Positions 1-8,230 of a stretch of 64,000 nt of DNA are shown one piece after another (position 1 is the stretch's first letter; each line of letters begins with the position of its first letter). Made by a program: the position numbers and the translations under genes. This DNA is from Alphaproteobacteria bacterium (GTDB taxonomy: Bacteria > Pseudomonadota > Alphaproteobacteria > Sphingomonadales > Emcibacteraceae): the NCBI GenBank assembly GCA_020446675.1, contig JAGREE010000001.1:62001-126000 (forward strand). The letters run 5' to 3'. Below the pieces are notes generated by a model that was given only the letters and a program-made list of their open reading frames with translations, was not told where the DNA came from and ran no database searches.

Positions 1-386
1 TTTTAAAAATATTGGGCTATGGCGGCATCGCCTTTATGGCCTATATGGCCTATAAAATTGCCACGGCCCCGACCCATATTACCCCCAAAAGTGATCGGGA
101 AGCCGGATTTATGCATGGGGTTCTTTTTCAGTGGATCAATCCGAAAGCCTGGACCGCGTGCCTGGGAGGGATTGGCGCCTTTAATCTGGCGGGTAATCAC
201 CTTGGGATTATTTATTATATCGCGATTTCGACAGGTGTTGTGCTGTTCAGTGTATCAATGTGGGCTTATGCGGGATCAAAAATTACCCGCCTTCTTGAAA
301 ATGAGCGAAATCATAAATTTTTCAATTATGCCATGGGTTCGGCCCTTTTGGGTGTGGCGCTCTATGTTCTTTTGATGGATAAATGA
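1..386 (+). CDS. LysE family exporter, 5'-truncated by window edge
   Basis: C-terminal part of a LysE/RhtB-type amino-acid or metabolite exporter. The frame is open to the left edge (…L-K-I-L-G-Y-G-G), so the start lies outside the window and the TTG at 12 is not the true start. The visible part carries a membrane segment (GIAFMAYMAYKIA), then the LysE-type signature with FQWINPKAWTACLGG, followed by two more hydrophobic segments. It closely parallels the next gene (FGAVLQWLNPKSWIACLAG), so the two are tandem paralogues. The stop overlaps the next start (ATGA), which suggests translational coupling. The substrate cannot be told from sequence. Confidence 0.85.
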   Translation, partial: LKILGYGGIAFMAYMAYKIATAPTHITPKSDREAGFMHGVLFQWINPKAWTACLGGIGAFNLAGNHLGIIYYIAISTGVVLFSVSMWAYAGSKITRLLENERNHKFFNYAMGSALLGVALYVLLMDK

Positions 387-991
387 TAATGAGCGCCTTT
401 GCAATTGCCACAATGTTATATGCTTTTACCATGTCGATCACACCGGGACCGACCAATATTTTAATGATGACAACCGGTGTTAATCACGGTTTTAAAAGCA
501 CAGTTGCTTTTGCCACCGGGGCCGCATTCGGCTTTTCCGCAATGGTGATCAGTGTTGCGCTGGGGTTTGGGGTGATGCTGACCGAGAATATAATGGTTAT
601 GCGTATCTTCGGCTATGTTGGGGCCGCATTGATCGCTTATATGGGGCTTAAGATTGCGCTTTCGCGCGCGGATCTTCACGGCGAAAAGAAAGAAAAGCCG
701 GGCTTTATATTCGGTGCCGTTCTGCAATGGCTGAACCCGAAATCGTGGATTGCCTGCCTTGCGGGGGTCAGTGCCTTTAACCTGGCGGTTGGCGGGTCAA
801 GATTAGCGCTTTATATGAGTGTCTATACTGTCGTCGGTTATCTTTGTGTGCTGTCATGGGGTCTGGCCGGGGCAAAGATCAGCCATTTTCTAAGAGTGCA
901 GCGCAATTTGCGGATTTTTAATTATGTGATGGGCGGATCATTGATTATAGTTGCTCTCTATCTGGCAGTGATGGATAAAAGCAGCATTTGA
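383..991 (+). CDS. LysE/RhtB family translocator
   Basis: A 202-residue inner-membrane exporter of the LysE/RhtB superfamily, the usual length for the family, with about six hydrophobic segments. The N-terminal SITPGPTNILMMTTGVNHG matches the family's PGP-N motif, and QWLNPKSWIACLAG is the second conserved patch. LysE proteins export amino acids or related small metabolites by proton exchange; the substrate here is unknown. The start chosen is the ATG overlapping the previous stop by 4 bp; ATG 389 is an alternative. A homoserine-dehydrogenase-family gene follows 10 bp downstream, so export of a homoserine- or threonine-like compound is an appealing but unproven link. Confidence 0.88.
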   Translation: MIMSAFAIATMLYAFTMSITPGPTNILMMTTGVNHGFKSTVAFATGAAFGFSAMVISVALGFGVMLTENIMVMRIFGYVGAALIAYMGLKIALSRADLHGEKKEKPGFIFGAVLQWLNPKSWIACLAGVSAFNLAVGGSRLALYMSVYTVVGYLCVLSWGLAGAKISHFLRVQRNLRIFNYVMGGSLIIVALYLAVMDKSSI

Positions 992-1001
992 AAAAAAGAT
1001 T

Positions 1002-2015
1002 ATGAAACAATTAAAAACGGCCATGCTTGGCCTTGGCAGTGTCCATAAAAACCTGATTTCAATATTGGAAGAAAAGAAAGCGGCCCTCGCTGCGCAATAT
1101 GGTCTTGACTTTAAAATCATTGCCATATCCGACAGCAGCGGCATTGCCGTGAATGAGGACGGGTATGATATGGCTGCGGTGCTTGAGCATAAAAAAAGCG
1201 GCGGCCGGGTGAGCGGCCTGAGCGGATATCAGGGCACACGCCAGCAGCATATTTTAAATGAACTTGCCCTTGATCTTATTTTTGAAGCGACGCCGGTTGA
1301 TTTAAAAACCGGGGGTGAGGCACTTGATATATGCCGCAGTGCGCTGATCCGCGGGGTTTCAGTGGTGATGGCCAACAAGGGACCAGTGGTTCAGGCGCTA
1401 AGTGAACTTGAAAATCTGGCCGAAAAAAGCGGGGCGGGAATCGGCTATTCAGCGACGGTCTGTGGCGGTTTACCGGTTCTAAATATCGCCAGACGGGATA
1501 TGGTTTGCGGCACAATCACAAAAATATCCGGCGTTTTTAACGGCACCAGCAATTTTATTTTTGATGCCCTGGCAAAAGGAATGAGTTTTGATGATGCCCT
1601 TCGGGAAGCTCAAAATGTCGGGGCGGCGGAAGCAGACCCGGCCCTAGATATCGGGGGCTGGGACACAGCATTTAAACTATTGATAATTGCCAATTCAGTG
1701 CTGGGGGCGGATATCACCCTTGATAATATCGCCGTCGATGGGATTGAGGATATTACCGCAGAAATGCTCATAAAAGAACAGGAAAAAGGCAACATTATTA
1801 AGCTTGTTGCCAGTGCCGAAGAGGGGCGCTACAGCGTCAGGCCGGAAGTGCTGCCGATGGATAGTTTTCTTGGGTCCTGTAACGGCTGGGAAATGGGGGT
1901 GGAAATCCATTCGGATATTTATGGGATTATGTATCATAAGCTTTATGAAAAAGAACCGATCCCGACCGCGGCATCCATGATGCGCGATGCGGTTAATATT
2001 TTTCGTCATCGATAA
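1002..2015 (+). CDS. Homoserine dehydrogenase family protein (no ACT domain)
   Basis: A 337-residue NAD(P)-dependent dehydrogenase of the homoserine dehydrogenase family. The Rossmann motif GLGSVH lies at residues 10-15, the ANKGP segment with the conserved lysine at 124-128, FNGTSN at 179-184, and the catalytic-region AEADP..D..GWD at 209-221. Homoserine dehydrogenase reduces aspartate semialdehyde to homoserine, the branch point to threonine and methionine. Bacterial enzymes of about 430 residues carry a C-terminal ACT regulatory domain. This protein ends without one, like the short monofunctional forms, so it may escape threonine feedback or act on a related substrate. It probably forms an operon with the two LysE exporters upstream. 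Confidence 0.85.
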   Translation: MKQLKTAMLGLGSVHKNLISILEEKKAALAAQYGLDFKIIAISDSSGIAVNEDGYDMAAVLEHKKSGGRVSGLSGYQGTRQQHILNELALDLIFEATPVDLKTGGEALDICRSALIRGVSVVMANKGPVVQALSELENLAEKSGAGIGYSATVCGGLPVLNIARRDMVCGTITKISGVFNGTSNFIFDALAKGMSFDDALREAQNVGAAEADPALDIGGWDTAFKLLIIANSVLGADITLDNIAVDGIEDITAEMLIKEQEKGNIIKLVASAEEGRYSVRPEVLPMDSFLGSCNGWEMGVEIHSDIYGIMYHKLYEKEPIPTAASMMRDAVNIFRHR

Positions 2016-2091
2016 AAGTTTCAACGATAATTTACTTTACATTTAGGAATTTAATATATCAAACTGTCCATAACGATATGGAGGTTGTTAA

Positions 2092-2751
2092 GTGACAAGT
2101 ATACATTATCGGGGGACAAACAGGGATAAAGCGAGTAACCAGCAAATCTTTGCACTATGCCAGCTGCTTTGGACAGATGACAGACTTCATCCGGCATTTA
2201 ACCGTGTCGGGGAAAAAGGCTATTTTGATATGGATGAATATATCCGCATTCATAATATGGTCATTGAATATTGGCAGGCGACAGGAGGTGATATTTATTT
2301 AGGCGATCTTTTCCTGTCAGAAGCCATCGTGCGCAAAGTAGCCGCCGATGTTTTTCCGGAAATTGATTGCCCGCAATCAGTCAGTTTTATAAGCAAGCAC
2401 AGACCGCTTCGCCATGAGGACGGCAGCCTGATGCATGGCATGCCGGCCACCGTTGATGAGGTTCTTGAGCTTATCCAGGACCTGCGGCAGATGATTGGCG
2501 TTAAGGAACTTTGTGATCAGGCACAGGCAGCCTATGAAGCCGGGGACCGAGAAAAGATCGAAGAAATTATAGCCAAGGAAAATTATCTGGCGGAACGTTA
2601 TCGCCGAAAAAAAGGCTATATGGAAAAAATGGGCTATAGTGAAGCTTTTACCGTGCTGCGGGACCTGTTGAGCGGGGAATATAAACAGGAACTCAATAGT
2701 GAACGGCTTAAGGCACGGATTGAACAGGGGCTTCAGTTCTGGAATTATTAA
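2092..2751 (+). CDS. Hypothetical cytoplasmic protein, 219 aa
   Basis: I do not recognise the family. The GTG start at 2092 is set by a GGAGG at 2080-2084, seven bases upstream. The product has no signal peptide or membrane segment. The N-terminal half is aromatic-rich (MDEYIRIHNMVIEYWQ); the middle is helical (TVDEVLELIQDLRQMI). The C-terminal half is strongly charged and predicted coiled coil or helical (AGDREKIEEIIAKENYLAERYRR). The gene stands alone between the homoserine dehydrogenase-like gene and a lipoprotein gene. Confidence 0.7.
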   Translation: MTSIHYRGTNRDKASNQQIFALCQLLWTDDRLHPAFNRVGEKGYFDMDEYIRIHNMVIEYWQATGGDIYLGDLFLSEAIVRKVAADVFPEIDCPQSVSFISKHRPLRHEDGSLMHGMPATVDEVLELIQDLRQMIGVKELCDQAQAAYEAGDREKIEEIIAKENYLAERYRRKKGYMEKMGYSEAFTVLRDLLSGEYKQELNSERLKARIEQGLQFWNY

Positions 2752-2858
2752 CGTGACTATGGTCACGGGATTGTGATTGAAATCTGACTATTGTGATCAA
2801 GGCAGAAATTTAAAACCTGTATTATCAACATGAAGACCAAATAAATTGGGGAAAAATT

Positions 2859-3398
2859 TTGAAAATATGGGTTATTTTTATTTCAATTTTGTTAAGTGGT
2901 TGTGCAACCATGCAGCAAAATTGTGGCGTATTTGAACGTGGGAGTTCTGAATATCGCCTCTGCCATGCAAAGAAGGGGTCAAAAATCCATCAATTTCGTT
3001 ATGCGATGGAACTATTTGTAAAGAATGATATAGAAAATGCCCGCGACTGGCTTTTCCGTGCGGCAAAGGATGATGTATCATACACAAACCGTAATATTGA
3101 TCCGATGGGGCTTATTTCAGATAATAATCCCACTGTTCGGGACAAGGAAGTTGGTGAAAAAGGTGATAAAGCTGCCGCATTTATGCTGGCTAAAATTTAT
3201 GACGAAGGGCTTGGCATAAAAGTTGACAGGGATAAGGCTGATTATTATCGAACCAAAGCCGGAAACACGGTTGTTGAGATAGAGGAGCTTAGCGATCGCT
3301 ATACCATTAAGTTAAAAACTAAAATGGTAATCATGAGTAATGGTGAGAATAAAGAAGGACTTTATGACCTTTATTCGTTCAAAATTTCGAAAAAGTGA
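2859..3398 (+). CDS. Sel1-repeat-type lipoprotein, 179 aa
   Basis: A small predicted lipoprotein. The N-terminal hydrophobic stretch ends in a lipobox (LLSGC, cysteine about residue 15), so it is probably lipid-anchored in the periplasm. The centre resembles Sel1 repeats: VKNDIENARDWLFRAAKD, then KGDKAAAFMLAKIYDEGLGI, the classic A..LA.IY..G.G pattern. Start is TTG 2859, with GGGGA 7-8 bases upstream; no ATG fits the lipoprotein signal. Sel1 proteins are protein-protein interaction scaffolds, often in envelope or signalling complexes; no partner is evident. At least four other Sel1-like genes lie in this window. Confidence 0.75.
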   Translation: MKIWVIFISILLSGCATMQQNCGVFERGSSEYRLCHAKKGSKIHQFRYAMELFVKNDIENARDWLFRAAKDDVSYTNRNIDPMGLISDNNPTVRDKEVGEKGDKAAAFMLAKIYDEGLGIKVDRDKADYYRTKAGNTVVEIEELSDRYTIKLKTKMVIMSNGENKEGLYDLYSFKISKK

Positions 3399-3417
3399 TG
3401 TTAAAGTAAATGATGAC

Positions 3418-4035
3418 ATGATCGACTATCTGAAGAAGCAGAATTATATTCTGATGCCGTGGAAAAACGGTCAGGGCATGACACGGGAACTGGCCATGGT
3501 TCCACATAGCCCGAAACGAGATGACAGCCCGTTTTTATGGCGGATCAGTATTGCTGCGGTGACTGATGATGGCCCATTTTCGGTATTTCCAAATATAGAC
3601 CGGCATCTGATGCTGATTGAAGGAAACGGTATCACCCTTGATGGCGGTGAACAGGGTATGGGAATGCTTTTTGAGGATTTGCAGGTTTACAGCTTTCCCG
3701 GCGATATTGAGGTTTCAGGCAAACTGGCAGACGGCCCAATCCGGGATTTCAATGTGATGGTGGATCGCCGCTATGCCAAAGCTGATTTAACGGGCTTTTA
3801 TTTAAATGTGCCGGAAAAGCTTTCCTTACGGGCTGATGTTCATTTTATTCATCTGCTGGAAGGCAGCAGCCCGGTGGTGTTTGACCTTGATGGCTCTTTA
3901 ACGGTTATGTCCGGCGGCGACAGTTTAAAAATCGAAAATGAAAAGGGACTAGCCACCATCATGCAGATGGAAGAAGGGGGCGGACCATCCGCTGTTGCCT
4001 TTGTTTCGATTGATATGATCAATCAGAACGGCTGA
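3418..4035 (+). CDS. HutD/Ves family cupin-like protein
   Basis: Roughly 205 residues, HutD/Ves family. The diagnostic N-terminus is YILMPWKNGQGMTRELAM, followed by WRISIAAVTDDGPFSVFPN.DRHLMLIEGNGI; the family reads MPWKNGGG.T.E then W.S.A.V..DGPFS.FPG.DR. These proteins form a bicupin fold; HutD is associated with histidine utilisation and Ves with cold induction, but no enzymatic activity is firmly assigned. ATG 3418 gives the usual spacing to PWKNG. In-frame ATG 3364, with a GAAGGA before it, would extend the protein and overlap the upstream gene. No hut genes lie nearby, so a role in histidine breakdown is not supported by context. Confidence 0.82.
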   Translation: MIDYLKKQNYILMPWKNGQGMTRELAMVPHSPKRDDSPFLWRISIAAVTDDGPFSVFPNIDRHLMLIEGNGITLDGGEQGMGMLFEDLQVYSFPGDIEVSGKLADGPIRDFNVMVDRRYAKADLTGFYLNVPEKLSLRADVHFIHLLEGSSPVVFDLDGSLTVMSGGDSLKIENEKGLATIMQMEEGGGPSAVAFVSIDMINQNG

Positions 4036-4041
4036 TTATTC

Positions 4042-4842
4042 TTAAAGGCTGTTATTCGGATAAATCATTGTTCGCCACATATGGGCGGACGGGCTGCCGT
4101 CAAAACCGAGCCCTTCTTCCGGATCACGCCAGTTACGCCCTATGATGTCATGAAAATCCTCAAGCTTGACGGTCACATTCGGATCAAAGCTGTAAACATC
4201 ATTGATGCAAATCTGCCGTGCTGTCATATACCATTTATGGTTCCGCGCATATTCAGCATCCTTATAGATATATGGCTCCGGTTTATAATCCTCACCAAAA
4301 TAGCGAATGTAGGCTTCAGGATAGGGGTAGCCGACATCCTCATCCGGGATAAAGCGTAAGGACTGGTGATATTTAATGGCCCAGGAAACCTCCTCATCGA
4401 CATAAGGGGCGACAAGGGCGGCACCGTAATAACCATGATCACCGGCGATATAGGCAATAACGCTGATATCATGAAGCAGGCAGGCCAGAACAATTTTTTC
4501 AGGCAGGCCGTTTAGCTTAGCCAGGCGGGCCGATTGCAGCAAATGGCTGGAATGACCGATCCGTTTATCAAAAAATTCAAGCAGGGTGGGTTTTTCCGAC
4601 ATTTTCGGCAGGCGCGGGTCTTCGCCCATATGTAGGTATTTGGCATTGTTGGCCGTGCCACGGTCCCAGCTGTCATCAGCGCCGTAGGCGCGGCAGATTG
4701 CCGATTTTCTGAGCCGTCCAAGCTGATTTTCCTCAAGCTCCTGACCCATGGCCTGCTCCAAGGCATCGGCTTTCTGATTGGCATTCATTGCGGCTAGCGC
4801 ACCGGCGCCGCCGACAAATGTAAGAAATTTACGTCTGTCCAT
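4042..4842 (-). CDS. Tat-exported HD-domain protein
   Basis: A 266-residue protein whose first residues, DRRKFLTFVGGAGALAA, form a twin-arginine signal, so it is probably folded with its metal in the cytoplasm and exported to the periplasm. The body has an HD-superfamily pattern: RIGHSSHLLQSA near 95-105, LLHDIS at 122-127 (His124-Asp125), HGYYG at 136 and YHQ near 159. HD proteins are mostly metal-dependent phosphohydrolases acting on nucleotides or phosphonates. An exported one is unusual and its substrate is unknown. GGGAG 8 bases upstream supports the start. It converges with the HutD gene (7 bp apart). Confidence 0.78.
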   Translation of the reverse strand: MDRRKFLTFVGGAGALAAMNANQKADALEQAMGQELEENQLGRLRKSAICRAYGADDSWDRGTANNAKYLHMGEDPRLPKMSEKPTLLEFFDKRIGHSSHLLQSARLAKLNGLPEKIVLACLLHDISVIAYIAGDHGYYGAALVAPYVDEEVSWAIKYHQSLRFIPDEDVGYPYPEAYIRYFGEDYKPEPYIYKDAEYARNHKWYMTARQICINDVYSFDPNVTVKLEDFHDIIGRNWRDPEEGLGFDGSPSAHMWRTMIYPNNSL

Positions 4843-4950
4843 TGATTTTCTCCCTTAATATCTCCCCGAGATGGTGTATATAAGACCATAATATTCGTGG
4901 TTCTGTCAATTAGGACCGGATTCAGAACAAAGCAATTGAACAGGCGATAA

Positions 4951-5988
4951 ATGAAACTCGGCACCATATATTATCTGATCCCGGACATATTCAGGCAGAA
5001 ATTTTCCCTGCGCCAGTTTATGCGGGCATTGCTGCAGGGATGGGGAACTGGTTATATTAAGTCCTGTTTCAAGGACAGAAAAAAAGCGGTTGGCGGGGTC
5101 AAGGTTTTTTATCAGCATGTCAAAATTTTGCAGGAGCTGGGGTTTAAAGCTGATGTGATAGCGATGGGTTCATTTGACGGAAATATATATTATCCGGATA
5201 TTAAGGCCCTTAATATCAAAGATATCGGCTTTGATTTAAAGGATAATGATGTGGTTGTGGCATCAGAATTCTGTCCTTATGATGCGCTCAAATTCAGAAA
5301 TGCCATAAAAATCATGTTCGCCCAAAGCTGGATATTCCTGCATAACCGGCTGGACCCAATGGACCGGGAAAAATCATATCGTGAACTGGGGTATGATTAT
5401 GTTATTTCCTGCAGTGATTATATTACGCGCACCATTAAGGCACTGAATAATGAGGACTGCGTGACCATTTCAAACGCCATTGATGAAAAGGTTTTTTACC
5501 CAAAGACGTCGATACGGGAAAAAAATACTGTCCTTTGTCTGCCGCGTAAAAATGCGCAGGACATTGCAACAATCAGAAAAATTGTTGAACGAAAAATAGA
5601 GGATGTGCGCTTTCAATATGCAGACGGCCTTGATGAGACGGGGATTGCAGATGCCTTTCGCCGGGCAGACATATTTCTGGCAAGTGGATATCCGGAGGGA
5701 TTGGCGTTGCCGCCGATGGAGGCCATGTTCAGTGGTGCCGTTGTTGTCGGCTTTGCCGGGCGCGGCGGGCGAGAATTTATGATTGATGGGGAGACGGCGC
5801 TGGTTTCCGAGGATGGCGACTGTATCAGTGCTGCCGAAAATCTTATCAGTCTATTGTCGAATGATACGAAAAAAGAAGACTTGCGCGATAAGGCACGGCA
5901 GGTTGTCATGCAAAATTACAAGATTGATGATCTTAAGATGCGGCTTAAATCATTTTACGATGCGCTCGATGGCAAAATAAAAGAGTAA
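4951..5988 (+). CDS. Glycosyltransferase, GT4-like
   Basis: A 345-residue soluble glycosyltransferase of the GT-B fold. The C-terminal nucleotide-sugar-binding region shows ADIFLASGYPEGLALPPMEA followed by GAVVVGFAGRGGREFM and DGETALV, the family 4 pattern of E.G...P.EAM and G..G..V.DG.TG. Near residue 45 GGVKVFYQHVKILQELGF is the acceptor-side start typical of GT4. It would transfer a sugar from a nucleotide donor to a polysaccharide, lipid or small molecule. It stands alone, divergent from the HD gene, with no polysaccharide cluster in view. It could act in envelope glycan synthesis. Confidence 0.85.
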   Translation: MKLGTIYYLIPDIFRQKFSLRQFMRALLQGWGTGYIKSCFKDRKKAVGGVKVFYQHVKILQELGFKADVIAMGSFDGNIYYPDIKALNIKDIGFDLKDNDVVVASEFCPYDALKFRNAIKIMFAQSWIFLHNRLDPMDREKSYRELGYDYVISCSDYITRTIKALNNEDCVTISNAIDEKVFYPKTSIREKNTVLCLPRKNAQDIATIRKIVERKIEDVRFQYADGLDETGIADAFRRADIFLASGYPEGLALPPMEAMFSGAVVVGFAGRGGREFMIDGETALVSEDGDCISAAENLISLLSNDTKKEDLRDKARQVVMQNYKIDDLKMRLKSFYDALDGKIKE

Positions 5989-6194
5989 ATTTGCCTTTTT
6001 TCCGGATTCGCGGAAATATTCGCTGGCTGGGCATCCACGCCTATTTGAAGTCCATTTTTTCCTAAAATTTAAAAGCCGCAGAAAGCTTAACCCATTTATT
6101 AAGAAATATAGTTAAGATTTTATCAAATATTAACCTTTTCTAAACTTCTTGCACTTTTGGCAGAAAATAAGGGATAATACCCCCGGATAAGAAG

Positions 6195-6584
6195 ATGAAT
6201 GGTAGAGTTTTAAGGGTAGTTAAAGGGCAAAGTATGATTAAGATCAATCGATTTCCAAGTGGGCAGTTTCTGGAATATATGGCGCGGGATATTCGTAGCC
6301 GCAAGTCTGAGGCATTGGAGCCGGAGAATATGCTGGATGGCAAGCTTGGTTATATGTGGCTTATTTTTGGGACTTGCCTGCGTAAACGTACCATTGATTG
6401 GTCAAGCAATCAGTATGAGCGTAACAAAGTCGTCATCATGACGCTGGATAAAGCACGGCAGCTCAGAGGAAAACTGATTAAAGGCAAGGATATTGAAGAG
6501 CAGATCGAGTTTTACCATAATATGCTCGATTTGGAGGCCAAAAGGCGTGGCGGTGTCATTGTTGACATTGATGCTTACCATTAA
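6195..6584 (+). CDS. Hypothetical protein, 129 aa
   Basis: Not recognised. Basic, soluble, no signal peptide; C-terminal half predicted helical (MTLDKARQLRGKLIKGKDIEEQIEFYHNML). ATG 6195 gives 129 residues. ATG 6234 (MIKINRFPSG) gives 116 and has AAAGGG about 9 bases upstream, so it may be the real start. Flanked by a 200-bp AT-rich gap upstream and a convergent Sel1 gene downstream. Confidence 0.6.
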   Translation: MNGRVLRVVKGQSMIKINRFPSGQFLEYMARDIRSRKSEALEPENMLDGKLGYMWLIFGTCLRKRTIDWSSNQYERNKVVIMTLDKARQLRGKLIKGKDIEEQIEFYHNMLDLEAKRRGGVIVDIDAYH

Positions 6585-6623
6585 ATAATGGTATTGCCTT
6601 AGATTAAGTCTTAAACAAAAGTC

Positions 6624-7070
6624 TCAATGTTTTGATAACCAAAGCTCTGCCATTTCATGTGCCAAAATGATCTGATCGGACGCCATATAATTTTCTGTTA
6701 GAACTTTGTTGCGATCCGCTTCCTTAAGTCCATTTTTTGATGAGATTGTATACCACATCAGTGCGACAACATCACTTTTCGTAACACCGAAGCCATTCTG
6801 AAATATTTGGCCCAGCTTATGCTGGGCTTCAATATCACCATTTTCTGCATCATAGGCGATGTTTTTCAAATTTTCTCTATGTAGCTCAAAACTGTAAAGT
6901 GCTTTGAAATATAAATCATTTGTAAGATTAAACTGCCCAGATACCGATTTGCTTGAAGATACCGTGGAAGCAGACGTCACCAAATCGCTTTCCGTATGGC
7001 CGCTATGTGCAAAACCAGTCGTCAGAATGCTGATCAACAGGAATTTTAAATTACGTATAGAAAATGTCAT
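6624..7070 (-). CDS. Exported Sel1-like repeat protein, 148 aa
   Basis: N-terminal hydrophobic segment (FLLISILTTGFAHSGHT) suggests a Sec signal peptide. The middle contains a Sel1-type motif: LKNIAYDAENGDIEAQHKLGQIFQNGFGV, followed by ALMWYTISSKNG, which matches the terminal Sel1 pattern A.MW..IA...G. A charged helix with EMAELWL ends the protein, as in the Sel1 proteins at 34.6-37.6 kb (AN.W). With a single clear repeat, it is a short family member and probably periplasmic. Function unknown. Confidence 0.7.
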   Translation of the reverse strand: MTFSIRNLKFLLISILTTGFAHSGHTESDLVTSASTVSSSKSVSGQFNLTNDLYFKALYSFELHRENLKNIAYDAENGDIEAQHKLGQIFQNGFGVTKSDVVALMWYTISSKNGLKEADRNKVLTENYMASDQIILAHEMAELWLSKH

Positions 7071-7299
7071 TTGCCCAGTCCCAATTTAATTACATAATAC
7101 TACTACTTTTCATAGTATAAGTTTTGTTGGTTAAAATTTTCTTAAAACTTTACTTGTGTAATATCTATTAAGGAATACTAATATTCGGCAGTTCTAATGG
7201 AAAAAATAAAGGAGCTAGAATCGGAACGTTGGAGAAAATACAACCTTTGGTTTATATAGTATTAATTATGGTGCGACATTATCTGCTGCAATGAAAACC

Positions 7300-7707
7300 T
7301 TAGAGCCGTTTTCCCATGCTTAAAACCAGATCTTCCTCATAACCGAGGCTCTGGTAAAAATTTATAGCCTGTTTATTTGTGTGTCTGATTTGCAGATTGA
7401 TTTTTATACAGCCGCGCTCAGCAAGTTCTTTTTCGGCATAGTGCATGATTTCCCTGCCGTATCCTGATTTTTGAGCGGACGGGGCAACGCCCAGCAGATT
7501 GATCCAGCCTCGACGCCCTTCGTACCCGGCCATCAGGGTGGCTATTATTTTGCCATTTCTGCGGCCGATAAAGAAAAGGTCGGGGCTATGGTTTATTTTC
7601 CGTCTTATGTCATCATAAGGGTCATTTTTATCCGTGAGAAGGCCGCAGTCCCGCCACAGAGCAATGACATCGTCCTGGTCCCTGATATCAAATATTGAAA
7701 TGTCCAT
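7300..7707 (-). CDS. ypeA: GNAT acetyltransferase, YpeA family
   Basis: A 135-residue GCN5-related N-acetyltransferase. The whole length follows the E. coli YpeA layout: an opening I.DQDDVIALWRDCGLL, then ND...DI.RKINHSPDLFF, GYEGRRGWINLLGV and the acetyl-CoA pyrophosphate loop QKSGYGREIM. It ends NFYQSLGYEEDLVLSMGKRL, very like the YpeA C-terminus. These enzymes transfer acetyl from acetyl-CoA to an amine; the substrate of YpeA is not established. Monocistronic; about 90 bp separates it from the divergent secreted-protein gene. Confidence 0.85.
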   Translation of the reverse strand: MDISIFDIRDQDDVIALWRDCGLLTDKNDPYDDIRRKINHSPDLFFIGRRNGKIIATLMAGYEGRRGWINLLGVAPSAQKSGYGREIMHYAEKELAERGCIKINLQIRHTNKQAINFYQSLGYEEDLVLSMGKRL

Positions 7708-7792
7708 CTGCTAATTCGTTCTTATCGCTGCCTTATTTTGATCCATATGCTACGATATAGGAAATATGTTGCAAATAATAAAAGGCGTTTAG

Positions 7793-8230
7793 ATGAAAAA
7801 ATTACTTTTTCTATTGATTTTGGGGTTTTCCGGCACAGCACATGCAGGGCAATATGCTTCGGCGTTATCACAATGCCTGATCAGCAATACCACTGCCGCT
7901 GACAAGGATATTATGACCAAATGGGTTTTTGCATCGCTCAGCAATCATCCATCATTGAACAATATGGCCCATTTAAGTGATGCGGTCAGGACCGGGGCCG
8001 ATCAGGATATGGCGCGCCTGGTGGAAAGTTTTATGTATGATAAATGCAACAGCCAGCTTAAAAATGCGGTTAAGAATGAAGGACCGGCCGCACTTGAACA
8101 AAGTATCAGATCCTATGTCGAGGTTACGGGGCGGGAAATATTGAGTGATCCGAGTATCGCAGGGAGCATTACCGGTGTGGCCCGGCAGCTTGATGCCAAA
8201 AAACTTATGGAAGCCCTGATGACGAAATAG
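7793..8230 (+). CDS. Exported hypothetical protein, 145 aa
   Basis: Clear Sec signal peptide (KKLLFLLILGFSGTAHA, cleavage after AHA), so secreted or periplasmic. The mature part is helical with two cysteines (SQCLIS and YDKCNSQ) that could form a disulfide. It contains SYVEVTGREILSDPSIAGSI. I do not recognise the family. SD AAAGGCG upstream of ATG supports the start. It converges with the TPR gene, whose stop directly abuts this one. Confidence 0.7.
   Translation: MKKLLFLLILGFSGTAHAGQYASALSQCLISNTTAADKDIMTKWVFASLSNHPSLNNMAHLSDAVRTGADQDMARLVESFMYDKCNSQLKNAVKNEGPAALEQSIRSYVEVTGREILSDPSIAGSITGVARQLDAKKLMEALMTK

Noticed and set aside
7197..7259. Short plus-strand frame MEKIKELESERWRKYNLWFI after a weak start
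   Set aside because: Only 20 codons, no downstream continuation and no recognisable relative; could be chance.
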